A stretch of DNA of 64,000 nucleotides from NCBI GenBank assembly GCA_026874595.1, contig CM049317.1, forward strand, positions 74,840,618 to 74,904,617, given 5' to 3'. The stretch comes from Sipunculus nudus. Taxonomy: Eukaryota; Annelida; Sipuncula; Golfingiida; Sipunculidae. The first letter of the stretch is position 1; every line of letters begins with the position of its first letter. The translations under genes were made by a program, and so were the position numbers. Positions 49,377 through 59,910 of the stretch are shown piece by piece. The notes beneath the pieces are model-generated. The model was given only the letters and a program-made list of their open reading frames with translations. It did not search any database and was not told the origin of the DNA.

Positions 49377-52300
49377 ATGGAGGATGAGGGTACCAAATCC
49401 AACCAGGTGGCACCCGCACCTGAGACAAGGCCTCTTGTTACACCTTCTGGACAGCATCTTTGTGGTGATCACATGGTACCACCGGTTTTGCCAGTCAAGG
49501 TCAGCAACGAGATGAAGAATATCCCACTTCCCACGAATGAGAGCAGTCAGAGTGCTACCGTCTGGACAGATAACAATCCTATTCCCTCAAAGGAGTGTGA
49601 ATATCAGAAACCTGGTTTAAAAACTGAGACAGATCTTGATAGTTCCACAGAAACAATATGTGACAACCGTAAACCAAATGAAAACATGACCACCAAAGAT
49701 GGACATTCATTGCAAAGTGAATTTGAATCTGAAATGGAGACCCCTCCGATCACGGAGACTGTGCAAAGTAGGCAATCAGGAAGACCCGGAGATAGGACTG
49801 TTGCAATCATCCCTACAAATGTAAACACAGCAGCATCACAAGAGAACACACAAACTAATAAACAGCAATCAAATCAAAGCCTTCCGGCCTGTAGTAAGGC
49901 GGGAGGTGAAACTGAAAGTTCTGGATCTTCTTCAACAAATGTGCATTCACGTAGTGTGAAGAGTGAATCAGCATCAGGGGCCAAACCGCCTAACATGGAC
50001 ACAGTCACTGAACATCCTCTAGACGATTCTGAAGGTAACAGTGCTAATTCTCCTGAGAATAGTGCATCTCACGTTTTAAAACCTAAACTCAAAACACCAT
50101 ATACAGCCCATGAGCATTTAGATGCTGCCAACTTACGAAGGCCCAGTGACAGGTCTCTTGTAGGACAGACAATTAGTGCAGTGGATAACAGTCATGATGC
50201 CAAAATGCAGACTCTTGAGAGAAATAGAAGTTTTGAAACAGATGAAAAGGAATGCGGTGAAAGGTCTGAGGGAGTTATTGAAGAAGAGAATGGTAGAGAG
50301 AAAAATGTACAGACAAGCACTGTTCAGACACCAATGGATACTTCAAAATACCATGCAACTTTAATCACCAAAGTGAGTCAAGATAAGACCACAGATGAGG
50401 CCCAAGAAAATACAAGTGTTACCAGTTCTTCCATGTTTGAATCTGAGCATCAGATGCCACATTATGAGACGAGTCTTCCACAAACACGAGGGGCTGTATG
50501 TAGTTTTGGGACTTCTGTAGTCCAGAACTTTCTGGGAAAACAAAGTTCAGACTTTTCCTTTCCTCCTCGGAAATATATGTATCGTGAAAAGAAAGGATCA
50601 TGTTATTCTAGCAGTCAGCCGGACAGTGAAAACAATGGAACCCTTCTTTCATCAGTTAAAGTGACTGATTCACAAGACAGCATTAGTGTTTGCAGTACAA
50701 ACAAGAACGCTGCAGATCTTGAAGGTGATGTAGAAAATATTGCAAGTGAAACTAAGGATGCCAAATCCACCAATGAAGACATTCAAAGGGAAGATGATCT
50801 AAGAGAGGAAATCCAAACAGAAGAGACACCTGGTGTATTTATGGATGTTGAACGTGCAGAGGATGGGACAGAAGACGTCCAAGAACAGGACCTTTGTGTG
50901 ATTAAAATAGCGAAGAGCAGAAAAACCAACAGAAAAGGGAGACCAAGGAGAAAAGTACAGTGTGGGAACAAACCTGGCCCATTGTTCACCAAAATAAAGG
51001 TTGAAGTGGCAGATGAGGAGAAAAACACGACCCCTGGTGGTGATTACGGTGCTGATGAACAGACAGTCCTCCCTAACACATTGGGGGACACTACAGGAGC
51101 TTTAGATACTTTCCCAGAGAGCCCCGAGTCACCTTTGATGAGAAGGGTAACTCGTCAGGCTGCAACCCAACGGAGGGAACGTAAATTTCAGCTGCACTGG
51201 GTGAAGCAGTTTCCGTGGCTAATATATGACAGTGATAAAAATCTAATGTTTTGTCAAGTGTGCATGAAACACAGAGCACACTCAAAGGCTACATCTTTCA
51301 TAAAAGGTAACAACAGTTTCAAAATAGTTGCTCTCAGGTCACATAATGAGAGTAAAGAACACCAGACAGCTATGGAACTACATAATACAACCCGCCATTG
51401 TGGTTGTGGAGAAAACCGTTGTGCTACAATGGGTAAAAGACAAAAATTTATACTTCGTAAACTTTTACATTTTTTCTCTTGGCTAAGGTACAGTGATGAT
51501 GGAACTACACTGTCGTGCAAACTGTGCGATCAACACTTGGATGCACCCCCAAGAATTAAATTAGATGCCAGTTTCCATCACGATGAAGTTCTTGGTCACA
51601 GAGATTCGAAACAGCATCGAGACGCGGAGGATATTGAAATAAGTAGCTGGGGACCATCTTTTGACCGTGGCACAGTAGAGTTTGAAGACGATATATCAGT
51701 TATTCCCAATGTAGATGCATCAAATAGGCAACCCTCAGTTATTCCCAATGTAGATGCATCAAATAGGCAACCCTCGCCAGATACTGATAGTCTGATAGAG
51801 GATTGTGAGGACAATACAGAAGATAATACAGAGACAGATGCTGACTGGGTTCCAAGCGGCAAGAGAAAGTCTAACAAACCCAAAAAGTTGAGGCCTGTCT
51901 CGACAGAGACTAGTCCCGTTACAAGAAGGGCTTCTCAACGTACTACGCCAAGCAAATCAAAAATTCCTGCAAATCAAAACCCAAATGATCTAATGTCAGC
52001 CTTGTGTAATATTATGCAAGAAACCTACCAGAAAGTTCAAGCTAAAGGTCACCTACACAAGTATGTCGTGGGGGCAGAAGATAATGGAAGCACAATGAAA
52101 TTGACTCAGAAACTGACAAAAGTTCAAACAATGAGGGTTCATGATATCAACCCCTGGGTTGTAGCTTCAGAACTTGTTTGCACTGAAAATGAAGATATAG
52201 CAGATGGTGATAATGAGATGGAAACGGAAGAATCGGGCAATGCGGTAGCCAGTGGAATGAAACTGTCTAAGCTGGATATCCCTAAAGAGAAAAGAGATAT

Positions 52301-52630
52301 ACCGAAATTTAAGTACAGGTTATTGCCAACAATGGGGAAATTCAAATTCAGTTGGCTGCAAGAATTTTCATGGTTGGACTATAATGAAAACACAAACGTC
52401 ATGGTATGCAAGCTGTGTGTTAAGCACCAAAAGAAAAACAGTTTCTATAAAGGTTGTCGTCTGTTTCAACGTCCAGCTTTGTTAGCTCACGCAAAGCTAA
52501 AGATGCATGTAGTGGCAGAAAAGAACGAACAGTTATCTCAAGAGTATAACAAACCAAGTGAAACATGGACTAGAAGTGCCGCATGTGCCATAGAAGACAT
52601 CAGTCCCCCACAGAGTCCAACGACTGACAG
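49377..52630 (+). CDS. Zinc-finger gene, large coding exon (fingers 1-3)
   Basis: It encodes residues 1-1084 plus two bases of codon 1085. Residues 1-600 are low-complexity with many Ser, Thr, Glu and Asn; the AT-hook is near 520; fingers 1 and 2 are near 603-750; a tandem 13-residue duplication is at 774-799; finger 3 is near 986-1050. An open frame of 3.2 kb without a break in AT-rich sequence is by itself strong evidence for coding. The in-frame TAG at 52632 lies just past the donor and would give an alternative ending if the intron were retained. Confidence 0.92.
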
Positions 52631-55600
52631 GTAGGTGTAAGGCTTAGAACCCAAATGGAATTGTATAAGATTGAAACGTACAGTATTTCCTTGATCAGAC
52701 GCCCGGGCGTTTATTTTTTTCAGACCCTACTTTGACCCGGCGTCTTGACAAGACAAGCTTCTATTTAAGGTCTGCATTGATTAAAAATACATATTCAGGC
52801 TCGTCAAAAAAATTAGAACGCGTCTAAACAGTAAACTCACTGGTCACTATTTGGGGACACCATCGAAAACATCGCCGGGACACGGTTTATGTTTATTCAA
52901 TTTTCTTTGTTGCCATAGGGATATGGGACGCGCAATCTACACAATCACGCACAACAATAAGAATTTAACGGGAATCACAGCGAGGGATTGCCATTGTCCA
53001 CAAGTATCTGTCTGGCGGGTCTCTGGAAACCTGGTATCCCGGTGTTTTATATGGCTGTTCCATTTATTTAAACAATGTGTGCAGTTGGTAACATTGTTTC
53101 CCTCTGAACACGGGCTGGCTCTTCCATTTACTGTGCACCACGTACAACTGGTAACATTGGTTCCATCAAATTACCAAGAGTTGGGACAAATAACAGCACA
53201 GCGTTATTCATTTTCATTACGCTTTCCTCTCGTCTTTTAATTGGTTTAGCATGAAACAGTGTATTCAAGCGTTTCCGACCTGATATATGCTGAACACGTT
53301 TTGGCTCTTCTCTTAATTAGGGCCCCGCTTGACAAGCGGTGCCCTATAGTGATCACCGTGTCAGTCCATCCATCCCTACTTCCGTCCTTCCGTCAGTGAC
53401 ATTTTCTTTCGCACGCGATAACTCAACAACAACATACTGCAGCTTTCCCAAATTCACAGGGATGATTGGTACCTATGAGGACTCCAGACCTATCGAATTA
53501 CAGACTTGTCGGAATTCTAATATGGCCTCCACAACCCAATCGCTGATTTTCTTTCGCACGTGATAACTCAACAACAACATTCTGCAGCTTCCCCAAATTC
53601 ACAGGGACAATTGGCACCTATGAGGGCTCCAGACATATCCAATTACAGACTTATCGGAATTAAAAAATGGCCGCCACAGCCCAATCGCTGATTTTCTTTA
53701 GCACGTAATAACTCAACAACAATATACTGCAGCTTTCCAAAATTCACAGGGATGGTTGGTACCTATGACGGCTCCAGACCTATTGAATTACAGACTTGCT
53801 CAAAATCAAATATGGCTAACAGACTACATTCGGTGATTTTCTATTGCACACATTATTTCAGACATATCTTCTTTAATCCAGTATGATTTTTCCCTCATGC
53901 ATATTGATTAAAACCTGTTTCTGTTTGTGATATTTTTCAAATTGAACTTAATTTTTCACCCATATGTAAACTAGTCCAGCACTAGCAGTAACGCGGGGCT
54001 CTCTGAGGACCATTGTCCGACCACATCTAGTTGTGCTACGCATTCAACCAAGGAGATTACAGACTGGAGTATCGAGTGAGAGTCTGCCGGGTCAAATGTT
54101 GCTGACGGGGGTCATAAAACTCGCTGCTCAATGGCACACAGAGATGCCGCTGATAAGCCCGACGCTAATTGATACAGCGCCAGAGACCCCCCTTCGGCGT
54201 GACTTCAGAACATCTCGTTAGTTCCAGGAAACCCCAGTGTGAACTAAATTTTTATAAATATTGTAACAAGGATGAGTAAGTTTCTCCCAAAATTTATCTC
54301 CGATAGTATTTAATATAAATTTTTAAACAATCATAAGTTTGAACACCATATTTTCATGTGTGGGAAACGTGTGTGAAGCTGTCGTTGCTAATGACGTCCG
54401 AGCTATAGCTTGGCTGCGGTAAATATGGGCGATAATACGAGAACAACGCCGTCAGTGACAGAGCGGGTGATGGCTCACTGTTATCCATTTAAATGAAGGT
54501 CATCCGTTCATAAGCGTCAACATTTTTTTTATCGACGGAATACTATAATACATGGCTAATTTTTAATATAAGTCAGAAGTATGGAAACTGATGGAATATT
54601 TTATAATTCCGAAGTTATTCAGGGATAGTAAGGTTTACACTTACCAGTCGTCCGTCATGAATCACCGCAGAAGTTGATGTAGAGTGACCGCATCTATCCC
54701 AAAATCGATCAAGTGATGCCTCAATACGAGACACCTCTAGATATATTTGTTGCGCATAATTTTTGACAAAACAAACAATTTGCGCAATCATAATTCCGGT
54801 CAATGTTATTTCAGCGAGCTACAGCGGACCGCAGAAGAAACATCTAGCAGGCTCGCTATATCAAAGGCCGTGCCGCCGCTGCGCCTGACATCGCAGTACA
54901 ATAGGCGCATAAAAGAGTTAATGGGCTTATCATGTCATAATTGCAATAAGCGCACGACTGACACTCGCGACCTGGCAGGGCTTCTGACAGTGGTTACTCC
55001 AGTCTGTAATCTCCTTGATTCAACTGATAATCTTGGTTACATCGAAATACGGGGGTTGGTTTGTATAACGGCACTGCGTGATTCGTTTCCATGACACTTT
55101 CCTTCCAACTTTTAACTGAATCAGCTTTTTCAGCGTATTTAAGCGTTTTTGACCTGGTATATACTGGTATGTGATATTAACTGCCGGAAATATTCCACTG
55201 AATGTATAGTTGTTGACCAGAGTAAATACTTGTTGTCTTTAAGATTATCTCAGAAGAGTGGTTTTTGTAACATTGGGGACGCACTTAACAGCGATTCAAA
55301 AATGAAAGCATTGAGTGTAATTTGGCTTGACAGTAGCCACAAATTGTACCGTTTGACACCAATATTTGATTTTTTCATGCTGCACAAGAAATATGTGCCT
55401 AAACGTATTTAAACAGTTCTGTAAACCACCCGTAAGGTTGACACACACCGTATCAAGCTGTACCGCTTGTGTCAAGCGGTACTATTTTTACCATACTTAA
55501 CAGCATAATATCGTGTTAGCCTTTTCACTGCTGACGTATTTGTGTAGCGTTTATTAGAATCGGTGATCGGCTTTAATCAAAATGGACGAATTGGGGAAAA

Positions 55601-58090
55601 TATGATTTCACTCATGGAAACAGGCATGCACGTAAGAAAAAAGGAAGATTTATAGAGGAATTAAACATATTATCAATACAAACACAAACCGAAATTCAAA
55701 CAACAATCACCGGTCTATTTGACAGGTAAATGCACCGATTTTAGTGATGATAAAATACTTCTGGTGGCAAACATGAAAACCACTCTGACATCAGGCCTCT
55801 GAACAAGACCATGGTCTATTTAAGGCCGGCGTTTATTTTTCTGAGACATTAATTTGCCCCGGCGACTAAATAAGGCAGACGACTGTATAAGGCCTGGGGC
55901 CTGATTAAGGAAATACGGTTTATGAACATGATAAATATTCCGTCTTATTACAGTCAGGATGATTTTGTCCCGTAAAGTGGGCATAACCAGTTTTAACATT
56001 TACCTACAGAAACTTCCTGAAATGATAGTTATTTTAAGCAACTTTATTAGTTCTCTCGAGTGTTACGGATTGAAAATGTATTATGAATGTAAAACTTAAA
56101 TCAGTCGAGATCTCGTGTATGTGGATTTTGATATCCCCTTTTAAGAAATAAATAACATTTTTGTTTTATACGAAGTTGGTCCTTGTAATGCGACAGTTTT
56201 ATATTGTCTATTGATATTTATTTTGCACAAGGGAAATACATTTCTATAAAATTTCACTTTAGACAAAACGCTGGAGAAACAACGGAAGTTCAGGCTGGAA
56301 CCAAAAGCCCAGTCACAGCTGCCACACAACCCAAACCAGACAGCCAGATTCCTTCTGCTTGTCAAAGCTCCACTGGGAGACCAGCCAAGCAATCAGAACA
56401 TTCACCGCAGGCATCCATGCAAGTGTCACAAGAAACTCCAAGCATGTCCCAGCTTCTGGCCAGCACTGGCCTTTTGACCACTACACCAACCACTGCAGCA
56501 ATGCCAAGACCAGCCGTGTACCCGGCATCCACGACGGAGTATTCACCACCAGTCCAGGGACCCAGTAGTGTCACAACTAGTGTCCCATTAAACATCCCAA
56601 CACAGACTTTACCAATGCCGACATCTTTCATGTCTGAGTCTATTACAGAACATGTTCACCAGGTTCACCAACAGGCCAGTGAATCTCCTGTGTTGAAGAC
56701 CCCTTATCAAGTATCGCTTGATCTGCCGAGAATGCCTCATCCATCAACACTTGAGAATTCTGTGAAATCTGTAATTAAACCACTTTCAGGCCCAAGGGCT
56801 TATGATGGAAAACCAAGAGAACAGGATTTAACCCGCCAAGTTGCTTTGTCCTCAGAGCCACCAAACCTGACCCCAGAGTTTTATGCTAGACCTGGACGTC
56901 TCCCAAGTATTGCAAGCACATTTGGGCGTGATAGTCCTCATGGTTTAAATAGGAACTCACCTGTGCCTCATGGCACACCAACAAACACTGCCCCTGCGGT
57001 ATCCCCTTTGGCAAACAGACTGTATGGGCCATATACAGCCAGTCCTAATGTTTCATGCAAGGCCGAAACAGCAGTGCATAATACTCTGTTGGATACTGGC
57101 AGGGGGCCTACACATATAATATCTTCTTCTTCATTGGTGGATGTGGCAGCAGCATCTATTTTATCATCCATGTCAGCCCAGCCAGTGAGCAGCTTGGCAA
57201 CAATGTTACCAGTGATGCCACAGATGTTACCACCTGGAGTTTCACCCATGAACTACCCAGCTTCAAGACAGGTTCCGCAAATGCAAGGGCCGCAAATGCT
57301 GATGGGAACACAACCCCTGCACGGGCAGGCTGATGTCGGAGATGGTCAAACAGAAGCAGTCACTCCTGTAACTTTACGTCAATCAGGGATGACGGATCCA
57401 ACTGTAGCCTGCGTGCCTACAGGGAAAAATGTGCCTGTTACTGTTGGTTACGCACCACCAGGACCAGCGGCTGTACCGGTGCCTGTAACCAACTCAGATC
57501 TATCCCCAGGTCTTGCCAAACCGTCTCACTCTACCCCTGCTGTAAGAGCTGTTCCTCAATATGGTACCAAAATGTGTACTCTCATCGGAGATGGGCCGAA
57601 GAATCTGGCTGTGGATGATAGGGATGTGTCAAAAGTTGTCATGACCACTCATTCACACTTGGACTCACCCACAAACCAAACAACTAAGAACACTTTCTCT
57701 ACTGAAACGGTATCAGGTGAACCTAAATCAGATCCTGGGGAGCCTACTTACGTAATATCCCCTCAGCTTGCGTCGCCAACTGCGATTTCAGGTAGCATTG
57801 CAGGCCCCTCCCAGACAATCGGAAAAGATTCAAACATTTTAAAAGAGTATGATAAGCTAAAGCGCAGCAGGTCATTTCAATCTCATTGGTGCAAATCCCA
57901 CCCATGGTTGATATACGATGATGACAAGAATGCCATGTACTGCAAGGTATGTATAAGATACAAACTTGAGAGTACGTTCACTACAGGAAACCGTTCATTT
58001 CGACTTGGAACTATCAAAGCCCATGAGGGGAGCATCTTACACCAAAAAGCGGTTCAGATAGAGTTCATGCAGGGAATGGACGCTTTCTAG
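49377..58090 (+). CDS. Four-finger C17orf113/ZNF862-type zinc-finger protein (two coding exons)
   Basis: Exons 49377-52630 and 56263-58090 join through CAG|GTAGGT and CTTTAG|A in frame (split Arg codon 1085) to give 1693 residues. Four repeated fingers share W-x11-C-x2-C and a later H-x5-H: C626/C629/H656/H662, C714/C717/H741/H747, C1011/C1014/H1038/H1044 and C1645/C1648/H1672/H1678. This resembles the C17orf113 or TTF-like finger of ZNF862 and related hAT-transposase-derived proteins. No RNase H-like or hAT dimerisation region was recognised. An AT-hook (KGRPRRK, about 518-527) and basic tracts (GKRKSNKPKK) suggest a nuclear DNA- or chromatin-binding protein. Linkers are acidic Ser/Glu-rich (1-500) and Pro/Ser/Thr/Met-rich (1086-1615). 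The start ATG has A at -3 and G at +4 and lies eight bases past a TTGCAG acceptor; an ATG at 49341 lies before that acceptor and is not preferred. Function is inferred from family only. Confidence 0.88.
51183..51386 (+). other. Zinc finger 1 (residues 603-670)
   Basis: W608-x5-W614-L-x-Y, C626-x2-C629, H656-x5-H662. The gap between C629 and H656 is 26 residues, three longer than in fingers 2-4. Confidence 0.85.
51444..51632 (+). other. Zinc finger 2 (residues 690-752), diverged
   Basis: W702-L-x-Y, C714-x2-C717, H741-x5-H747. The first conserved Trp is replaced by Leu696. A CGCGENRC stretch just before it adds further cysteines. All four metal ligands are retained. Confidence 0.8.
51696..51773 (+). 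repeat. Perfect 39-bp tandem duplication inside the coding exon
   Basis: Two identical 39-bp units (51696-51734 and 51735-51773) encode SVIPNVDASNRQP twice, residues 774-799, in the linker between fingers 2 and 3. Perfect identity including third positions indicates a recent event or an expandable allele. Confidence 0.97.
52332..52526 (+). other. Zinc finger 3 (residues 986-1050)
   Basis: W993-x5-W999-L-x-Y, C1011-x2-C1014, H1038-x5-H1044, with the usual 23-residue C-to-H gap. Confidence 0.85.
52681..55918. mobile_element. Inverted-repeat-bounded element filling the intron
   Basis: The left end is CAGTATTTCCTTGATCAGAC; the right end read inward is CCGTATTTCCTTAATCAGGC. Matching CCGGGCGTTTATTTTTTTCAG-like and CCGGCGTTTATTTTTCTGAG-like blocks are close inside each end. 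Internally there are hairpins CCGCTTGACAAGCGG (53327) and ACCGCTTG-TGT-CAAGCGGT (55460), a three-unit 145-bp array, and a diverged direct duplication (53210-53290 and 55082-55170). Target duplication is unclear. It may be nested elements. Confidence 0.55.
53403..53830. repeat. 145-bp tandem array, three units
   Basis: Units begin at about 53411, 53556 and 53701 with GCACG(C/T)(G/A)ATAACTCAAC and contain CAGCTT(T/C)CC(C/A)AAATTCAC. The array is part of the element inside the zinc-finger gene intron. Confidence 0.85.
56263..58090 (+). CDS. Zinc-finger gene, last coding exon (finger 4)
   Basis: It encodes residues 1085 (last base) to 1693. Residues 1086-1615 are rich in Pro, Ser, Thr, Met and Val with no recognised fold, and finger 4 closes the protein 15 residues before the stop. 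The open frame runs upstream to 56204, but the acceptor at 56261-56262 and the phase match to the first exon fix the start of the exon at 56263. Confidence 0.9.
57869..58063 (+). other. Zinc finger 4 (residues 1621-1685)
   Basis: W1627-x5-W1633-L-x-Y, C1645-x2-C1648, H1672-x5-H1678, with the same spacings as finger 3. It is closest in wording to finger 1 (PWLIYD then DKN). Confidence 0.87.
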
Positions 58091-58404
58091 ACAGTCTGTC
58101 GGACAGCCCAATTGTTGTTAAGATATAAAATGAGATGACTGGTCATATTTCTTATTTACTGTATCAACCGTTTTAAATTTATCACAAATGTTTATTTATT
58201 TTCATATGTTTATGTATACGCTTTACTACGCAAACACTATATTTTAAAGATTAACCAGAAACACACAGGTTGTACTATACACGGGTCACGTGAACCCTAT
58301 ATTTTAAACGTACGGGCACAACACACTCACGCATAAATACATTGTACCAAATTATTTATTGTTTCTGTTTTGCCAGTCATTAAGGTTTATTCCCAGTTTA
58401 TGCA

Positions 58405-58670
58405 GTCCGGACACGGATAAGTACACTGGTACAGACACATTCAATGTGTTACCACATATATGTTAAACGTCACACTAAGGATAAAGTCGTACTTTTGGAG
58501 TTTCCCCAATTTTAACTGGGCGTAATACGTCATATAAAGCGCTGGATGGGGGAACCGTATTGGAAGAGTTCTGAAATCGACTTATGTTCCCACCGCATAC
58601 GGCGCCGATTCCCTGCAAGTAGATACTGTCCGTTTCATATTTAGTACCATCCATACATCCGTGTCCGGAC
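58405..58670. mobile_element. Small element with perfect 14-bp terminal inverted repeats
   Basis: GTCCGGACACGGAT at 58405-58418 is matched by its exact reverse complement at 58657-58670. The inner flanks also resemble each other (GTACACTGGTAC and GTATGGATGGTAC). No target duplication was evident. Confidence 0.55.
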
Positions 58671-58937
58671 AATTGGAAACGGAGGTATCTGGTTGGGTTC
58701 GCCTATGTGGTTGCACTTGTTATCCTACAAAGTTTAGATGCTTCAGCTACTGGAGAAGTGGGGCTGTCAAGTTATATTTAGCACAAAGCCTTGTCTTTAA
58801 GAAGCCAGTAAATCCATAACAAAGCACGCTTATTAGAGCACAAGAGAAGCTTGGGTTTACCTTTGTTTATCGATATGAGCTTAATGATTTAAGCCTGAAA
58901 GGTCGATACAGTATAGACCACAGTTCGGTTTTGCCGG

Positions 58938-59211
58938 TTAAAGCCACGTGTCCACTTGTGCTGATGCAGCTGAAAGCCTACACGACGACATAAAAAGAGG
59001 CGTCCATTTGTGCTTCGGCGGACGGCTGAAGATACATTTGGACATTTTTGGCCGATAACGCTCTGGGTGTGATTTCAAAGGGATGAAAGACCAAACATTG
59101 CATTTACACACACACACACACACGTATATAGAAACGCACAAAAATGTGTCCGCCTCAGCATGCGTATACTTGAAGCGCACCAGCCCGGTACAAGTGGACA
59201 GGTAGCTTTAA
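58938..59211. mobile_element. MITE flanked by TTAA
   Basis: TTAA then AGCCACGTGTCCACTTGT at the left; the right end read inward is TTAA then AGCTACCTGTCCACTTGT. The TTAA flanks would fit piggyBac-type targeting, though a TA target cannot be excluded. Length is 274 bp and it is noncoding. Confidence 0.6.
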
Positions 59212-59619
59212 GACGTCCTCTTTTAAAGAGAACATGAATATATTTCATCTTTTTAGCTATAGAACTTGCTCTCTTTCATAAATTTTAAAAGTGAATCAAT
59301 GTAAACAATTCCGGTGCTAAATGAAAGTTGAGTCTTTCTAAAATATGAGAAGCATGACCGAGAGGCACGAAAAAAGTCAGATAAAAGTATTAGTTAAAGA
59401 GTGGACTTGTTGATTTTCCCCCCCGTTTCTGATAAATCAGTTATTGTAACTTTGAGCATATGTCTGTTGCAATTTATTTCATGCTGCCGTACGTAGAAGA
59501 AAAGAAATATTTGTAAACTTAAAAAGTATTCCTCGTCCCTCTTATGATCTCCAGGTGCAGCCGAAGTCTTCATCATGTTACGGTCTTTCAAATAAAAGAA
59601 TCTGAACCCTATTTTGTTT

Positions 59620-59900
59620 CAGGTGTCTTTGTTTTTAGCTCAGCTGCCCCGGAAGCCAATATAAGCAAAAGGTATGACCCTGTCATTGAGGTGCCCAGGG
59701 TCCGGACACAGTATATGGAAAGAAATCATTCAGATACAAGTATTGTCCTCTGCATGGAACAATCTCCCTCAGCATATTAAGGGTGCTTCAACTGTGCAAT
59801 GTTTTAAAAGACTGCTGAAAACACCTTTTCCAGTTGGCATATTACTAGTCTACTGTGATGTCCACCAATTTGAATTATCAATTATCTGGTCTGCTGAAAA
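59620..59900 (+). pseudogene. Broken C-terminal end of a LINE reverse-transcriptase ORF
   Basis: Three forward frames carry pieces typical of the extreme C-terminus of non-LTR retrotransposon RT proteins: a VPRVRTQY block near 59690, and a SAWNNLPQHI block followed by a CFKRLLKT block near 59745-59820. The blocks are in different frames, so at least one frameshift lies near 59720-59745. The sequence stops being LINE-like by 59900. Only a 5'-truncated tail is present. Confidence 0.7.
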
Positions 59901-59910
59901 TCTGTTTTTT

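Larger units (their letters stand above)
52631..56262 (+). other. Intron of the zinc-finger gene
   Basis: Donor GTAGGT and acceptor ACTTTAG with a pyrimidine-rich approach. Nearly all of it is the inverted-repeat-bounded element at 52681-55918. Short frames inside (52851-53240, 54747-55094) show no recognisable family. Confidence 0.85.
58091..59600. other. 3' flank of the zinc-finger gene with two small inverted-repeat elements
   Basis: After the stop, no clear AATAAA is seen until about 59588, so the 3' UTR end is unresolved. Two candidate MITEs are listed separately. A (CA)n run of about nine units lies near 59107. No further exon is supported. Confidence 0.55.

Noticed and set aside
54747-55094. 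115-codon plus-strand frame in the zinc-finger gene intron
   Set aside because: It lies inside the repeat element, no domain is recognised, and it is not in phase with plausible extra exons; it could be a decayed piece of element coding sequence, but that cannot be supported.
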